From Candidatus Aminicenantota bacterium (GTDB lineage: Bacteria > Acidobacteriota > Aminicenantia > JAMOAD01), in contig JALXDT010000107.1 of assembly GCA_027070475.1 (NCBI GenBank), positions 1-6,788 on the forward strand: a stretch of DNA of 6,788 bases. The letters are read 5' to 3'. The translations under genes were made by a program, and so were the position numbers. Positions 6,692 to 6,788 of the stretch are shown one piece after another. Below the pieces are notes generated by a model. The model saw only the letters and a program-made list of their open reading frames with translations, was not told where the DNA came from and did no database searches. Numbering within the stretch: the stretch's first letter is position 1; each line of letters opens with the position of its first letter.

Positions 6692-6788
6692 TTAACTCCT
6701 CCTCTTCCATCTCACTCCTGACGGAGTATCTTCAAGGATAATTCCTTTTTCTTTTAGAATATCTCTTATTTCATCAGCTCTCGTATAA
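6692..6788 (-). CDS. cysS: Cysteinyl-tRNA synthetase, C-terminal end only
   Basis: Only the last 31 codons and the TAA stop (6694-6692) are inside the window; the rest lies beyond the right edge. The peptide has ADEIRDILKEKGIILEDTP (residues 4-22 of the fragment) followed by SGVRWKRRS. This is the characteristic tail of bacterial cysteinyl-tRNA synthetase, whose consensus is A-D-x-I-R-D-x-L-x-x-x-G-I-x-L-E-D-T-P-x-G-x-x-W. The enzyme charges tRNA-Cys with cysteine in the cytoplasm. The catalytic HIGH and KMSKS motifs and zinc ligands are outside the window and cannot be checked. It lies on the same strand as the chemoreceptor gene, 107 nt upstream, but that gene has its own promoter, so the link is probably only positional. 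Confidence 0.85.
   Translation of the reverse strand, partial: YTRADEIRDILKEKGIILEDTPSGVRWKRRS

Noticed and set aside
1..6788. CRISPR array, tRNA or rRNA gene, insertion sequence or prophage
   Set aside because: Reading the window I saw no regularly spaced repeats, no tRNA-like cloverleaf, no transposase motifs and no terminal inverted repeats.

Overview
The window is AT-rich, roughly one-third G+C by eye, bacterial and densely coded. It has strong Shine-Dalgarno sites (AAGGAGG, GAGGAGG, GGGGAGG) and sigma70-like TTGACA promoters. Two exported DUF3857/transglutaminase-like proteins and a membrane chemoreceptor with a Cache-type sensor point to a motile or taxis-capable bacterium, probably Gram-negative. 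DUF3857 proteins are most familiar from Bacteroidota, Acidobacteriota and related phyla. Nothing here fixes the phylum.

Left part (1-3269, minus strand): a two-gene operon read right to left. The first gene (1311-3269) is a complete secreted DUF3857/transglutaminase-like protein with an intact Cys-His-Asp triad. The second (1311 to the left edge, cut off) is a secreted DUF3857 paralogue. It joins the first through a TAATG stop/start overlap, and its transglutaminase domain has lost both the catalytic Cys and His. This active/inactive pair is the most interesting feature of the window.

Middle (3270-4487): a short divergent promoter region carries two TTGACA boxes back to back as an inverted repeat. 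The rightward promoter drives a two-gene operon: a small multi-pass membrane protein that I cannot assign, then, one base after its stop codon, a UPF0173-type metallo-beta-lactamase-fold hydrolase with all metal ligands. A short convergent AT-rich gap follows (4488-4595).

Right part (4596-6788, minus strand): a full-length methyl-accepting chemotaxis protein with a double-Cache-like sensor, HAMP and signalling hairpin, read from its own promoter. Upstream of it lies the last 31 codons of a gene whose C-terminus matches cysteinyl-tRNA synthetase (cysS). No RNA genes, CRISPR arrays, insertion sequences or phage genes were seen. Apart from the pseudoenzyme pair and the unassigned membrane protein, this looks like ordinary chromosome.
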